Assembly: GCF_016919065.1 (NCBI RefSeq)
Contig: NZ_JAFFQA010000001.1
Location: forward strand, 62,001-126,000
Reading direction: 5' to 3'
Length of the DNA stretch: 64,000 bases
Origin: Desulfobulbus rhabdoformis
Lineage (GTDB): Bacteria > Desulfobacterota > Desulfobulbia > Desulfobulbales > Desulfobulbaceae
Positions 27,576 through 37,147 of this stretch are shown in pieces; the stretch's first letter is position 1; every line of letters starts with the position of its first letter. Made by a program: the position numbers and the translations under genes. Under the pieces are notes generated by a model. It was not told the origin of the DNA. It saw only the letters and a program-made list of their open reading frames with translations, and ran no database searches.

Positions 27576-28790
27576 ATGAACACCAAGATTTTCTCACATC
27601 TTTCACGGTCTTTACTGATCCTGCTCTGTCTGTTCAGCCTGGCCCTTGCGGCAGAGGCTCCTCGCCTCCAGCAGATCAGCCACGCCGTCCTCTCGCCTTC
27701 AAGTGAGCAGGTCGTGCTGAAGCTTAACGGCTCCTATAGTCCAAAAGCCTTCACTTTAAAAGGCCAATCACCACGCTTGGTCCTTGATTTTACCGATATG
27801 ACCCAGGCGCTGCGAGTCAAAAACCTGATGCAGTTGACAGGGCCTTTTCTGAAATCGATTCGGGTGGGTATGCACACTGGCGATGCGCCGAAAACACGGG
27901 TGGTTTTTGATCTGAAAACACTTGATGGCCTGAGCTACAGCCAAAGCTTCAATGCGGCTGACTCTTCATTAACCGTCCGCTTTACTTCGAAAAAACCATC
28001 AGTTTCTTCTGCAACGCCTCCCTCGGAGACAAAAACAGGAGAAAAACCTGAAAAACCGATCAAAAAACCCGGTGTCCGCCCAAGCATCGCTCAAAAAAAG
28101 ACAGCACAGGCACCAGCTGTGCAAATGCCTGCCGCTTCCCCCTCCTCCCAGACAAAGCCTGCAGCTTCAACCTCAAAAGACAGCACTACTCCTGTTCAGA
28201 CTCCACCGGCTGAGGTAAAGGAGCCCAAGCCGAAGGCAGCTTCGCCGTCAGAACCAGTACAAAAGGCTGCGCCTGCCCAGAAAAAAAAGGTGCAGCCCCC
28301 CACTGCTCCTCAAAAAAAGCCGAGCACTCAAGAAGCCCAACAGAAGGTACAAGAGCCCAAGAAACAAAAAGCAGAGACCCAAAAAACAAAACAGGAGCCT
28401 CAGCCTGCTGCTGTCAAACAGCAAAAGCCCAAGTCCCCTGCAGCTCCGCCCAAACCCGAACTCCTCTCCATCAACTTTGATCCCGCCTCTCCCAAGGGGG
28501 AGATGGTCATGTTTAAACTCAATGGCTTTTACCCACCTTCAGTGCATGGAGTCGAAGAGGGGATTCCCCGGGTGATCTGTGATTTCAACAAGACCACCCT
28601 CACCGCCGAGACCAAAAAACGCGTTGTTACCGATGGGAAATACGTCAAGGCGCTGCGCATCAGTACCACCAAAAAACCGGAGAAGGTTCGTGTGGTGATT
28701 GACCTGGAACCCAACCACAGCTACGACCTGCAGCAGGTCTTTTTCAAAGACGACAATCTCTTTGTGATTATCGTCAACACCATCAAATAG
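27576..28790 (+). CDS. Exported protein with two AMIN-like domains
   Basis: A 404-residue secreted protein. The signal peptide is about 1-26 (ALAAEAP). The ATG is preferred over a GTG four codons upstream because of GGAAAG. An AMIN-type domain spans about 35-130 (SPRLVLDFTDMTQALR). A low-complexity Pro/Lys/Ala/Gln linker of about 145 residues follows. A second related domain occupies about 295-404 (GIPRVICDFNKTTL, KVRVVIDLEPN). AMIN domains target amidases and secretin-type proteins to the cell envelope. This protein has no amidase domain, so it is a likely envelope adaptor. It is transcribed alone. Confidence 0.85.
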   Translation: MNTKIFSHLSRSLLILLCLFSLALAAEAPRLQQISHAVLSPSSEQVVLKLNGSYSPKAFTLKGQSPRLVLDFTDMTQALRVKNLMQLTGPFLKSIRVGMHTGDAPKTRVVFDLKTLDGLSYSQSFNAADSSLTVRFTSKKPSVSSATPPSETKTGEKPEKPIKKPGVRPSIAQKKTAQAPAVQMPAASPSSQTKPAASTSKDSTTPVQTPPAEVKEPKPKAASPSEPVQKAAPAQKKKVQPPTAPQKKPSTQEAQQKVQEPKKQKAETQKTKQEPQPAAVKQQKPKSPAAPPKPELLSINFDPASPKGEMVMFKLNGFYPPSVHGVEEGIPRVICDFNKTTLTAETKKRVVTDGKYVKALRISTTKKPEKVRVVIDLEPNHSYDLQQVFFKDDNLFVIIVNTIK

Positions 28791-28792
28791 TA

Positions 28793-29602
28793 CTACTCAA
28801 CTTCTTTCACACTGTAGTGCGGGGGCAAGCTCAGGCGAAACGCGCTTGTCCCCCGTACGGAAAAGCCGTAGAGCTTTTCCAGGGAGAGTTCCACCTCGCC
28901 AGTCACCGCCTCACCGCTCACCTTCACCAGTCCGGGCCACTGCAGCCCCTCCTCTCCGGGTCGCGGTGAACCAACCTGCCCGCTGTAGTCGAGATCAAGC
29001 AGATCATCATCTTCTTCGTCGAAAAGCAGATGGCGCTGCAACCTGCCCGTTTGAGCTCCCAAAAGCAGATAATGGGTCAGCCCTTGCTGATCTTGGAAGC
29101 GATACCAGTACCCCTTTCCCTGTGCATCCAGAAAAGGTTCAACCCGGCCGATCCACTCCGGCTCAACCAAACCTCCCAGATAAGCAAAGAGGTCTTGCGG
29201 CTGAATGGATGCGGGGACATACTCATGCCAGAGAGCGGAGTCGGTATTACCGGTGTATGCTTCAGCCTTGCGGTTATCGACCAAGGTAAATCGCCTGCCA
29301 TCGGAAACCAGTAACACAAGAGCCCTGCCCAGCGGATCATTGGCGGCAAAGCGCAGCATGGCCGGTTGCTGCAGTAAAAGCACCGCATCAACGCCGCCCT
29401 GACTGCCCAGCACCTTCCAGCGCAGTCGGTAATCTGCATCGAGAGCCTTCGGCCTGGGGTGCTGAAGAAAAGAGGACCAACGCTCTAAAGCCTGAACCGA
29501 CTCAGGCGATGAGAGTTGAGTCGTCTGCGGGATCTTGCTCACGCAGCCAGCCAGCAGCAGCCCACAGAGTGCGGTGAATATCCATCCATTATTGCGCAAC
29601 AT
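28793..29602 (-). CDS. LolB-like outer-membrane lipoprotein
   Basis: About 269 residues from the ATG chosen for its GAAGG site; a GTG 15 bases upstream overlaps the stop of the preceding gene and is an alternative. The lipobox is LLAGC (Cys20). The body has the LolB/LolA-like beta pattern (YRLRWKV, AVLLLQQPAMLRFAANDPLG, TLVDNRKAEAY), suggesting insertion of lipoproteins in the outer membrane. It is last of the long minus-strand housekeeping run and directly follows the TPR lipoprotein gene. Function is inferred from fold-like features and is moderately sure. Confidence 0.7.
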   Translation of the reverse strand: MLRNNGWIFTALCGLLLAGCVSKIPQTTQLSSPESVQALERWSSFLQHPRPKALDADYRLRWKVLGSQGGVDAVLLLQQPAMLRFAANDPLGRALVLLVSDGRRFTLVDNRKAEAYTGNTDSALWHEYVPASIQPQDLFAYLGGLVEPEWIGRVEPFLDAQGKGYWYRFQDQQGLTHYLLLGAQTGRLQRHLLFDEEDDDLLDLDYSGQVGSPRPGEEGLQWPGLVKVSGEAVTGEVELSLEKLYGFSVRGTSAFRLSLPPHYSVKEVE

Positions 29603-29613
29603 CGCTGGAGCCT

Positions 29614-31326
29614 TCACTTCTGAAGTGTTTTAATTTTATTCCGGAGTCGTTCTTTTTCCAGCGGATCATCTTCTTTAGTGTACAAAAGTGCATCGGAGTA
29701 CGCCTTTAAGGCATCTTGCTCCTGCCCGCCTTCCTGGTAGACATCGCCGAGATGTTCGTATATAGGTGCATCTTCCGGCGCAAGAACAATCGCTTTTTTT
29801 AGGGCTGCTATAGCTTTGTCAAACTCGCCTAAGCGATAATAGACCCAACCAAGAGAATCGTGAATAAATCCGTTTTCCGGATTAAGCTCAACGGCCCGAA
29901 GAATATAGGCCAAGGCTTTTTCCAGGTTGAGATTGGCTTCGGCCCAACTGTACCCTATAAAGTTGAGGGCGGCAGCATGATCGGGATTGAGCTTGAGCAC
30001 CTCATGCATGACCTTCATTGCCAGCTCATGATTCCCTTCATTCTCCAGCAAGAGACCATATTCATAGCGCAGACTCTCGTCACGAGGATATGCCTTTATT
30101 CCCTGCCTGAGCACCTTTTTACTCAGCTCATCACGCTCCTCAAATTGGTAGAGAGCAGCAAGCATGATATAAAGATCACTGCTGTGCAGGGTATCCCGCT
30201 CTATTTCTTTTTGCAGAAGTCGCCTGACCTTTCCCAGCTTATCCTGTTCTCTGAGAATTCGAATCTGAAGAAAAAATCCATCCTCATACTCGTCGTCTTC
30301 GGGCTTGATGCGACGCAGGTGCAACAAGGCCGTATCCAATCGCCCCTGTTGCACCTGCAATAGAGCGAGGAAGTAGCGAGCCTCAGAGAGTTCTTCCCGG
30401 CGCAAGGCTCTCTTGAGAAAGAGGATCGCTTTTTCATATCTTTTCTGCTTGGCATACAGGCGGGCGATGGTAATCTCAACACGTTGCGGCTCTTTGGCAA
30501 TAGCCCGCAGGCGATACAGCACTGCAAATGCATTGGCTTCCTGTTTTTGGTGCAGATAAATCTGGACCAAGGCAAGGTATGCAGAAGAGTTCTGCGGAGC
30601 CCTCCGGATGAGTTCTTTATAAATCCTGGCTGCCTCTTTATAGCGTTCGCCCCTGACCAGAGTCTGGCCAAGCTCTGTCTGCAGCTCAACAGACCAGTTT
30701 CGTGCCAGTGCCTTGCTATAATGGCGCACCGCGTCATCAATCTTTTTCTGCGCCTGATACATACGTGCGGTCAGGATGTGGGCAAGGTAGGAGTCAGGCT
30801 CGTGTTCAAAAATACGCTCTAACAGTGGCTGAGCAGCCTCCGGATTGCCTGCACTGATGTACATCTCGGAAAGCAACAGTAAAATGGCCGCATCATCAGG
30901 GTTCTGGCTGCTGACGATCTCGTACTGGCGCATGGCCTCGGCCGTCTTTCCCTGCCGCTGCAGCACCTTGGCATAGAGCATGCGCATTCCGGTTTTATCG
31001 GCATGACTTTCAAGGTACTGGGCCAACCAAGTACAGGCCTCACTGGTTCGCTCTAAACGCAGCAGAAGAATGGGGATTTTTTCACTGATGGTATCGGCTT
31101 GATCATCACAGACCAGGGCCTTCTGGTAATAGTCCAGTGCCTCTTCAAAGCGGAGCAGGAGTTCCGCATGTCGGGCCCAAAGAAAATTAAAGCTTGCACA
31201 GCGCCGGTCGACGGTGCTGTCAGCAGAGGCCAGTGAAGAAGCCTTTGGTTCTTCTGGCTGAGGAGTAGGGCCGGCACATCCTGCAACAAGGATAAACAGG
31301 CAGCCGATAAAGAACCGGTTGCACAT
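29614..31326 (-). CDS. TPR-repeat lipoprotein
   Basis: About 570 residues with a lipoprotein signal (FILVAGC, Cys17) when started at MCNRFF. A start nine codons upstream is possible and would overlap tmk. The rest is tetratricopeptide repeats, about a dozen, clearest near the C-terminus (ALNFIGYSWAEANLNLEKALAYI, GFIHDSLGWVYYRLGEFDKAI, APIYEHLGDVYQEGGQEQDAL). Such proteins scaffold envelope complexes. The pairing with a LolB-like gene is seen in other Deltaproteobacteria, to my knowledge. It follows tmk by about 20 bases. Confidence 0.87.
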   Translation of the reverse strand: MCNRFFIGCLFILVAGCAGPTPQPEEPKASSLASADSTVDRRCASFNFLWARHAELLLRFEEALDYYQKALVCDDQADTISEKIPILLLRLERTSEACTWLAQYLESHADKTGMRMLYAKVLQRQGKTAEAMRQYEIVSSQNPDDAAILLLLSEMYISAGNPEAAQPLLERIFEHEPDSYLAHILTARMYQAQKKIDDAVRHYSKALARNWSVELQTELGQTLVRGERYKEAARIYKELIRRAPQNSSAYLALVQIYLHQKQEANAFAVLYRLRAIAKEPQRVEITIARLYAKQKRYEKAILFLKRALRREELSEARYFLALLQVQQGRLDTALLHLRRIKPEDDEYEDGFFLQIRILREQDKLGKVRRLLQKEIERDTLHSSDLYIMLAALYQFEERDELSKKVLRQGIKAYPRDESLRYEYGLLLENEGNHELAMKVMHEVLKLNPDHAAALNFIGYSWAEANLNLEKALAYILRAVELNPENGFIHDSLGWVYYRLGEFDKAIAALKKAIVLAPEDAPIYEHLGDVYQEGGQEQDALKAYSDALLYTKEDDPLEKERLRNKIKTLQK

Positions 31327-31346
31327 GTTGGTACCTGGGGCCAGGA

Positions 31347-31961
31347 TCAACATGCACCTCCATGCTCAGCAAGCAATGGGGAGATGGCCTCGCGAATTTC
31401 CATCTGCACCTGCTCTATGGATTTTGCTGCAGGAATCCGGACGATACAATCCTGAGAGAAGGAGGCAAACAGATTCGCAACCTTCTCCAACTGATCGAGC
31501 TGCTCAAAATCATTGAGTTCTTCACCACGTCTTCCCTGAATGCGCTGAACACTCTCTGCCGGGGTCTGGGTCAACAGGAGGACTCTGTCAGGTTCCGGTG
31601 CAAAGGCGTGACGCCTGAATATCGCCTGCGCATCAAGTCCGGCTGCCCCTTGATAAGCAGCCGTGGAAAAATAATACCGATCAGTGAGGACAATCTGTCC
31701 AGCTTGAAGGGCAGGTTCGATGCAATTTTGAATATGCTCTTTTCGATCTTGAATAAAAAGCTCCAATTCCTCTTCAAGGCTTACCTGACCGCGATCTGTA
31801 TAGAGTGCACGAATTCGCCTCCCATACTCTCCTTCGGTGGGTTCCCGGGTCTCTACCACTGTATGCCCCAGGGAACGAAGATAGGCGGCAAGCAGGGGCA
31901 GCTGCGTTGACTTGCCGGTACCGTCTATTCCCTCAAAAGCAATCAATACCCCACGTTTCAT
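31347..31961 (-). CDS. tmk: Thymidylate kinase
   Basis: A 204-residue dTMP kinase that makes dTDP for DNA synthesis. P-loop FEGIDGTGKSTQ at the N-terminus, the DRYYFSTAAYQG substrate block and ETREPTEGEYG (DR/E motif) are present. The start is at MKRGVL, with GGAGG six bases upstream. The ATG lies inside the pdxA stop (ATGA overlap), showing translational coupling. Confidence 0.95.
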   Translation of the reverse strand: MKRGVLIAFEGIDGTGKSTQLPLLAAYLRSLGHTVVETREPTEGEYGRRIRALYTDRGQVSLEEELELFIQDRKEHIQNCIEPALQAGQIVLTDRYYFSTAAYQGAAGLDAQAIFRRHAFAPEPDRVLLLTQTPAESVQRIQGRRGEELNDFEQLDQLEKVANLFASFSQDCIVRIPAAKSIEQVQMEIREAISPLLAEHGGAC

Positions 31962-32977
31962 GGCTGCCTCCAGCAAAGACGATTGGCAACAATAGAATGG
32001 GCCATGCTCAGTGCGGCTTGCAGGCTGCTGGGATCGGCCTGATTGGTCCCGGCAATATCATAGGCCGTCCCATGATCGACAGAGGTACGCACAATGGGAA
32101 GCCCAAGGGTCACATTAACGCCATCCTCAAAATGCAGCAGCTTAAAGGGGATCAATCCCTGATCGTGATACATGCAGATGACCGCATCATACTGACCGCT
32201 GGCTGCCTTGTGAAAGAGTGTATCCGGAGGCCAGGGACCACTGAGTTCTGCCTCGATGTTGGCATGGTCCATGGCAGGTTGAATGATCCGGATCTCTTCA
32301 TCGCCAAAGAGACCTTCTTCACCTGCATGGGGGTTCAACGCGGCGACGGCAATGCGAGGCCTGGCCAAACCGAAATCTCTTTGCAGGGAATGACAGGTCG
32401 TCTCGAGGCAGTCGATGATCTCCTTCTGGTTCAGCAGACCGCTCACCTGATTAAGCGCCACATGAATCGTCACCAAAACGACCCGCAATTTCGGCCCGGC
32501 CATCATCATACGCACCGTAGAACTCTTGGTGAGCGCAGCCAGCATCTCTGTGTGGCCCGGGTAGGTATAGCCTGCATCCTGCAAACTTTTTTTACTGATC
32601 GGGCAGGTCGTCAAACCGGAGCAGGCCCCCTGCAAAATCAGTTCTACTGCCTTCTCTATATAGCCCCCCATGGCCCTACCGGTGGCAAGGGTTGGTCGGC
32701 CCCAGACAATGGGCAACTCAAATGGTTCGCCAACCTGCAGCACCGGCATGGTGCCTGGCGTCAGAGGCTCACCTGGATTCCAGGGAACCATGGGAAGTGA
32801 CAGCCCAAGCAGCGCGGCGGCCTGTTGCAGCGTCCCAAGATCACCTAGAACAACACTGTCCGCCACAGCATCGGGAGCACTTGCAAAAAGACGGCAGAGT
32901 ATCTCCGGGCCTATACCGGCCGGGCATCCCATGCTAATGGCCACAGGAGATTGATGAGGTGTATTGGTTTCGTGCAT
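31958..32977 (-). CDS. pdxA: 4-hydroxythreonine-4-phosphate dehydrogenase
   Basis: A 339-residue NAD-dependent dehydrogenase of pyridoxal phosphate synthesis. Conserved parts are SMGCPAGIGPEI near the start, PGHTEMLA, LNPHAGEEGLFGDEE and CMYHDQGLIPFK, which include the zinc-ligand histidines. The start MHETNT is set by GGAGGAGCAGC; the seven-codon longer frame lacks an SD. It overlaps tmk by 4 bases and follows yraN by 11. Confidence 0.95.
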   Translation of the reverse strand: MHETNTPHQSPVAISMGCPAGIGPEILCRLFASAPDAVADSVVLGDLGTLQQAAALLGLSLPMVPWNPGEPLTPGTMPVLQVGEPFELPIVWGRPTLATGRAMGGYIEKAVELILQGACSGLTTCPISKKSLQDAGYTYPGHTEMLAALTKSSTVRMMMAGPKLRVVLVTIHVALNQVSGLLNQKEIIDCLETTCHSLQRDFGLARPRIAVAALNPHAGEEGLFGDEEIRIIQPAMDHANIEAELSGPWPPDTLFHKAASGQYDAVICMYHDQGLIPFKLLHFEDGVNVTLGLPIVRTSVDHGTAYDIAGTNQADPSSLQAALSMAHSIVANRLCWRQP

Positions 32978-32988
32978 GCTGCTCCTCC

Positions 32989-33393
32989 TCAGAGGCAAAA
33001 ATCAAAAGCGTTTTCTATATGTTCGATACGGGCTTCCTGCTGCAATATTCCACGCCCCTCTGCAGGGTACACGGCAATCACATCAAAACGGGCACTGCAG
33101 TCTCCACAGTTGTGCGACTGGAGGTAGGCCAGGGCGACCTTGCAAATACGTTGTTGCTTGCGCCAGTCGACCGCTTCAAGGGCCGAGCCGTAGTCTTGCC
33201 TGGTTCGATATTTTACCTCAATGAAAACCAGGAGCTCGTCGATTTGGGCGATAATATCGATTTCACCGTATCGTTTTCGATAGTTCGTCGTGATAATGGT
33301 ATACCCGGAGCGGGTCAGGTACTGCAAGGCCTGGCTCTCCCCCCACTGCCCTGCTTTCAGGGAACCGCCCTGTGCTTTTTTGTTCCAGAACAT
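32989..33393 (-). CDS. yraN: YraN/UPF0102 family nuclease-like protein
   Basis: A 134-residue protein with the restriction-endonuclease-like fold of UPF0102. The G-E-(x)-D...E-V-K core appears as YGEIDIIAQID and LVFIEVKYRT, with the N-terminal GESQALQYLTRSGY. Next to rnhB in many bacteria, as here (31-base gap). Its precise biological role is not settled. Confidence 0.92.
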   Translation of the reverse strand: MFWNKKAQGGSLKAGQWGESQALQYLTRSGYTIITTNYRKRYGEIDIIAQIDELLVFIEVKYRTRQDYGSALEAVDWRKQQRICKVALAYLQSHNCGDCSARFDVIAVYPAEGRGILQQEARIEHIENAFDFCL

Positions 33394-33424
33394 GCCACCT
33401 CAAAGAAAAGGGTGTCTTGAATGT

Positions 33425-34129
33425 TTACCAGAGCCCTTTTTGATCTGGCGGAGACACAGGCTCTTTTTCAACCAACTCGGCAACTCCGCGAAAAGTGCGC
33501 CGGTGCAGCTCACAGGGGCCGTGGAGTTGAAGGGCTTCTCGGTGGGCCTTGGTCGGGTAGCCCTGGTGCCGGTTAAAACCGTAGACCGGATACAGTTCAT
33601 GTGCCTTCTGCATCAGTCTATCACGGGTGACCTTGGCGACAATGGAGGCTGCGGCAATCGAGCTGCTTTTTGACTCCCCCTTAACCAGAGGCAGCTGAGT
33701 CAGTGGCAGCGGTACCTTGAATTTTCCGTCAACGAGCAAGAAATCAGGGGGCTGGACTGTTCCGTTGGCCTGACAGTCGTCCACAGCCCTTCGCATGGCA
33801 AGCAGCGATGCCTGTAAAATGTTAAGGCTTTCTATTTCCCGTGCATCAGCGATGCCTATCCCTACGCAGGCAGGGCTGGCCATGAGCTCTGCAAAGAGCA
33901 GTTCACGCCTGCGAGCCGTCAGGGTCTTGGAGTCGAAAAAAATGGTTGTGTCCTGGGATGGAGCCAAAACTACACAACCAGCGACCACGGGGCCTGCCAA
34001 AGGTCCGCGCCCGGCCTCATCCACTCCGGCAACCCGGGCAAAGCCCTGGGCTAAGAGAGCCCTTTCCAGAGCAAAGGTATCGGGCAGGTTTTGTGGGTCA
34101 GGAAGTACATTCAAGACATCTTGATTCAT
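33425..34129 (-). CDS. rnhB: Ribonuclease HII
   Basis: A 234-residue enzyme that removes ribonucleotides from DNA. The catalytic motif GVDEAGRGPLAGPVV is present, with FFDSKTLTARRR and the C-terminal GYPTKAHREAL block. The start at MNQDVLNV is chosen because the upstream extension is Ser/Cys-rich and overlaps the rplS terminator hairpin region; the SD is weak. It follows rplS and precedes yraN, a common order. Confidence 0.94.
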   Translation of the reverse strand: MNQDVLNVLPDPQNLPDTFALERALLAQGFARVAGVDEAGRGPLAGPVVAGCVVLAPSQDTTIFFDSKTLTARRRELLFAELMASPACVGIGIADAREIESLNILQASLLAMRRAVDDCQANGTVQPPDFLLVDGKFKVPLPLTQLPLVKGESKSSSIAAASIVAKVTRDRLMQKAHELYPVYGFNRHQGYPTKAHREALQLHGPCELHRRTFRGVAELVEKEPVSPPDQKGLW

Positions 34130-34173
34130 AGAACTGTCTTGTGCAAGTGAAGAAGTGGTACAGGAAGGTATCC

Positions 34174-34222
34174 GCAAATAAAAACAGGCATCCCCCATCT
34201 TGGCGATGTGCGGATGCCTGTT
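34174..34222 (-). terminator. Intrinsic terminator after rplS
   Basis: An 11-bp perfect stem (AACAGGCATCC 34183-34193 with GGATGCCTGTT 34212-34222) is followed on the minus strand by TTTATTTG. It probably separates the ribosomal part of the run from rnhB and the genes after it. Confidence 0.75.
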
Positions 34223-34276
34223 GAAAAAAAGAGATGGTTGCCGGAAGCATGGGCTTCCGAGTCACCGCATGCTCTC

Positions 34277-34624
34277 TTAGATGATACCACGCTCACGAAT
34301 ACGTGCAGCTTTACCACGACGGGAGCGCAGATAGTAGAGACGGGAGCGACGAACGCGGCCACGAGTAACCACTTCCACCTTCTCCAGGCGCGGTGAATGA
34401 AGCGCGAAAGTTTTTTCGACACCAACACCATGGGAAATTTTACGAACAGTAAAGGTGGCATTCATGGCACCGCGTTTTCTCTTGATAACCACGCCCTGGA
34501 AAATCTGAACACGCTCTTTACTGCCCTCAACGATACGAATATGAACCTTTACGGTGTCACCGGCACGAAAGTCCGGCATGTCAAAACGCATCTGCTCCAA
34601 ATCAATCTTATCTATAATATTCAT
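34277..34624 (-). CDS. rplS: 50S ribosomal protein L19
   Basis: 115 residues from MNIIDKID, which has GGAG six bases upstream. The L19 sequence is canonical ([55 protein letters not shown]). It sits at the 30S-50S subunit interface. It is downstream of trmD and the SPOUT methyltransferase, the usual order in this lineage, with a terminator after it. Confidence 0.97.
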   Translation of the reverse strand: MNIIDKIDLEQMRFDMPDFRAGDTVKVHIRIVEGSKERVQIFQGVVIKRKRGAMNATFTVRKISHGVGVEKTFALHSPRLEKVEVVTRGRVRRSRLYYLRSRRGKAARIRERGII

Positions 34625-34754
34625 CGCCATCTCCATAAATTTACGACCGGGGATCATTCGACAGCCCTGCCGATGGATGCCTCCAAATCATCCCAAAATA
34701 TATCGGACTCAATCAACTTATATTGTTCACAGACTGGCAAGAATGCCAGGCTGT

Positions 34755-35333
34755 TTAGTTCTGTTCCTCTTCCCAATCATCAGGCCGCCCGAGCAACCGA
34801 TCCAGCATAATCGAAGCTGCGGAGCGAACCGAGAGATGATTAAAGGGTGTTGGCCCCTGTAGGGGTGGCAAAACACCATCGACCATCTCCATAACATCGG
34901 GACTCAGTCCCCATGCGGTACCAAACAGGAGCATCACCGGTTTCTCTGCACCGATCATGGCCCGTATTGCTGCAAACGATCGTGTATTGCTCTGCCTTTT
35001 TGCGCAGGTCGCAAGCACACACGGCCGCTCACCGTAATTTGTTGTCGCCTCAGCTATTGCTTCTTCAATAGAAGCGCGGATGCGAATAATGGACAGAGCG
35101 TTCTGCCTATCCGGGTTGACCGTGGCACCATGCCCATTTTGCCAGTGGCCGACGATCTGGGCTGCCAGCTCCTGCTGCTCCTTGAACGGAGTCACCACCC
35201 AGTAGGTGTTCACTCCGTAGGTCCGCCCGGCGCGAGCGATATCGTGCAAATCGAGATTTGTCACTGCGGACCCGATGGTCTCACCAATACGGTTGACCAC
35301 AGGGTGATGCACCAGTGCCACATCAACCTTCAT
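34755..35333 (-). CDS. SPOUT-like RNA methyltransferase (PF09936-type)
   Basis: A 192-residue protein with the family start VDVALVHHPVVNRIGETIGSAV (given here in part), the segment NLDLHDIARAGRTYGV and the SAM-knot region MLLFGTAWGLSPDVM. AGGAGA seven bases before the ATG sets the start. It overlaps the trmD stop by 11 bases and lies between trmD and rplS, as in many Deltaproteobacteria. The RNA target is not known to me; tRNA or rRNA modification is inferred from family and location. Confidence 0.88.
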   Translation of the reverse strand: MKVDVALVHHPVVNRIGETIGSAVTNLDLHDIARAGRTYGVNTYWVVTPFKEQQELAAQIVGHWQNGHGATVNPDRQNALSIIRIRASIEEAIAEATTNYGERPCVLATCAKRQSNTRSFAAIRAMIGAEKPVMLLFGTAWGLSPDVMEMVDGVLPPLQGPTPFNHLSVRSAASIMLDRLLGRPDDWEEEQN

Positions 35334-36105
35334 GGCTTTTCTCCTGTGCAAGCGTCCTGATTGCTGTATCCACCTGGTCAAGCACTCCTGCCTGACGAAG
35401 TGTTTTGCGCTCTGCAGGGGTAAATCGCATCCCAGCAAGGAGATCGGGCCGTCGTTGCAGCGTCAGAACCACCGATTCCACCAGACGATGCCGGGCAACG
35501 GCTGCGTGGTCACCGGAGAGAAGAACCTCTGGGACGGCCATGTTTTCAAAAACACGCGGTCTGGTATACTGTCGATGTTTCAACAGCCCGCAGCTGAAGC
35601 TGTCATTGGTCGCCGACTCCCCGCAGCCAAGGACTCCTGGAAGCAGGCGAATAACGGCATCAAGCACGACAAGTGCGGCCAACTCACCACCTGTGAGGAC
35701 ATAATCTCCGATGGAGATTTCCTCGTCCACGTACTGCTGACGAAAGCGCTCATCCACACCTTCGTACCGACCACAGACAAGAATCAACTGCTCATGGCTG
35801 GCAAGCCGCTCCGCCATTTTCTGGTCAAATTGTTCGCCGACGGGACTCAGGAGAATAACTCGCGAGTCAGCCCCTTCTTTTCTGGCTGCGTGAAGACAAC
35901 GGCTCAGGGGCTCCGGTTTCATCACCATGCCTTCGCCACCGCCAAAGGGGCGATCATCGGTCATGGAGTGACGATCCGTGGCATATTCCCGAATGTTATG
36001 TACTCCGATCTCGATCTTCCCGTCCAGGAGGGCACGACGAACGATCCCCTCCTGGAGGGGGGAGACAAAAAACTCAGGAAAAATAGTTAAACAATCAATG
36101 AACAT
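35323..36105 (-). CDS. trmD: tRNA (guanine-N1)-methyltransferase
   Basis: A 260-residue SPOUT enzyme that makes m1G37 in tRNAs. The start MFIDCLTIFPEFF and the knot motifs (LSPVGEQFDQKMA, LVCGRYEGVDERF, SIGDYVLTGGELAALVV) are canonical, as is RPRVFENMAVPEVLLSGDH in two parts. It lies 17 bases after rimM and overlaps the next methyltransferase, so translation is likely coupled. Confidence 0.96.
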   Translation of the reverse strand: MFIDCLTIFPEFFVSPLQEGIVRRALLDGKIEIGVHNIREYATDRHSMTDDRPFGGGEGMVMKPEPLSRCLHAARKEGADSRVILLSPVGEQFDQKMAERLASHEQLILVCGRYEGVDERFRQQYVDEEISIGDYVLTGGELAALVVLDAVIRLLPGVLGCGESATNDSFSCGLLKHRQYTRPRVFENMAVPEVLLSGDHAAVARHRLVESVVLTLQRRPDLLAGMRFTPAERKTLRQAGVLDQVDTAIRTLAQEKSHEG

Positions 36106-36122
36106 CAGAGGGTAATCAGTCC

Positions 36123-36662
36123 TTACCCGTTGATCTCTAACAGCCCTTCGGGCAAATCGAGAACCACAGCCTGTTCGTCAATTGAGCGAATAAACGGTTT
36201 GACGATCGGAATCAGGTACTCTTTTTTCGCCTGGCGAATAACAAGCAGGTCCTGTCCGCTGGTGCTCAGCAAACGTGCCGCTCTGCCCAGGTCCTGCCCA
36301 TCCACTGTACGGATATCTTTGCCGATCAGGGTGTGCAGGTAAAATTCATCCGCCTCAAGTGGCGGGAGTTTGTCGCTTGTCACCCAGATCTGACTCCCTG
36401 CCAGTTGTTCTGCACGATTGCGATCTTGACATTCCTCAAGGCGCAGTATGACCTGGGTTCCACTGACACGAGCCTGTCTGGCCGTGCACAGTCTTTTCTC
36501 TCCCCGCTCTTCTTGGGAGAGATACAACTTTGTATAACGACAAAAAGTATCGGGCTGGTCTGAGTATGGCCGAACCTTAAGTTCCCCTTTGATCCCATGG
36601 GGGCGGGTAACCGTCCCCACAAGCACAAAGTGGCCTTCAGCAATGCTGCTCTCTTCGGCCAC
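36123..36662 (-). CDS. rimM: Ribosome maturation factor RimM
   Basis: A 179-residue two-domain factor for 30S (16S 3' domain) maturation. RimM domain (VGTVTRPHGIKGELKV) is followed by a PRC-barrel (LPPLEADEFYLHTLIGKDI). It starts with GTG, overlapping the khpA stop by one base (TAGTG), so coupled translation is likely. The position between khpA and trmD is standard. Confidence 0.94.
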   Translation of the reverse strand: MAEESSIAEGHFVLVGTVTRPHGIKGELKVRPYSDQPDTFCRYTKLYLSQEERGEKRLCTARQARVSGTQVILRLEECQDRNRAEQLAGSQIWVTSDKLPPLEADEFYLHTLIGKDIRTVDGQDLGRAARLLSTSGQDLLVIRQAKKEYLIPIVKPFIRSIDEQAVVLDLPEGLLEING

Positions 36663-36892
36663 TACTCAACAATTTCCAGCCGGGTGCGTTTGCCTTCGCC
36701 AGGGACTGCCGCAGCCAGAACAGCACGCATTGCCCGCGCCGTCCTGCCCTGCTTGCCGATGACCTTACCGAGATCTTCCTGGGCAACCCGCAACTCAAGG
36801 GTGATGGTTTCATCATCCTCTTGTTGGCTGACCTCAATCTTTTCAGGCTGATCGACCAGTTTACCGGCGATGAACTCGATCAACGCTTTCAT
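36662..36892 (-). CDS. khpA: KH-domain RNA-binding protein KhpA
   Basis: A 76-residue single KH domain (UPF0109) with the GxxG loop in KVIGKQGRTARAMRAVL. It is immediately downstream of rpsP (adjacent stop/start) and upstream of rimM. It is thought to act with KhpB in RNA handling; no khpB is in view. Confidence 0.93.
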   Translation of the reverse strand: MKALIEFIAGKLVDQPEKIEVSQQEDDETITLELRVAQEDLGKVIGKQGRTARAMRAVLAAAVPGEGKRTRLEIVE

Positions 36893-37147
36893 TTACGCAG
36901 CAGCTTCAGCTCCTGCCTGTTTTTTAATCAGGCTGGCAACAGTCGTTGACGGAACGGCCCCTTTGGAGATCCATCCCTGCAGTTTTTCGCTGTCGATATC
37001 AACAGTGGCCGGCTCGCTCATCGGGTTGTAGGTGCCAACGATGTCGAGGAATTTACCATCACGCGGTGCTTCACTGTCAGCAACGACTATACGATAAAAC
37101 GGTTGTTTTTTCCGACCCTTTCTAGTCAAACGAATACGAACTGCCAT
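36893..37147 (-). CDS. rpsP: 30S ribosomal protein S16
   Basis: 84 residues with the canonical start [20 protein letters not shown], the [18 protein letters not shown] block and [13 protein letters not shown]. An SD-like GGAGGATAAG precedes the ATG. It follows ffh and begins the rpsP-khpA-rimM-trmD block. Confidence 0.97.
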   Translation of the reverse strand: MAVRIRLTRKGRKKQPFYRIVVADSEAPRDGKFLDIVGTYNPMSEPATVDIDSEKLQGWISKGAVPSTTVASLIKKQAGAEAAA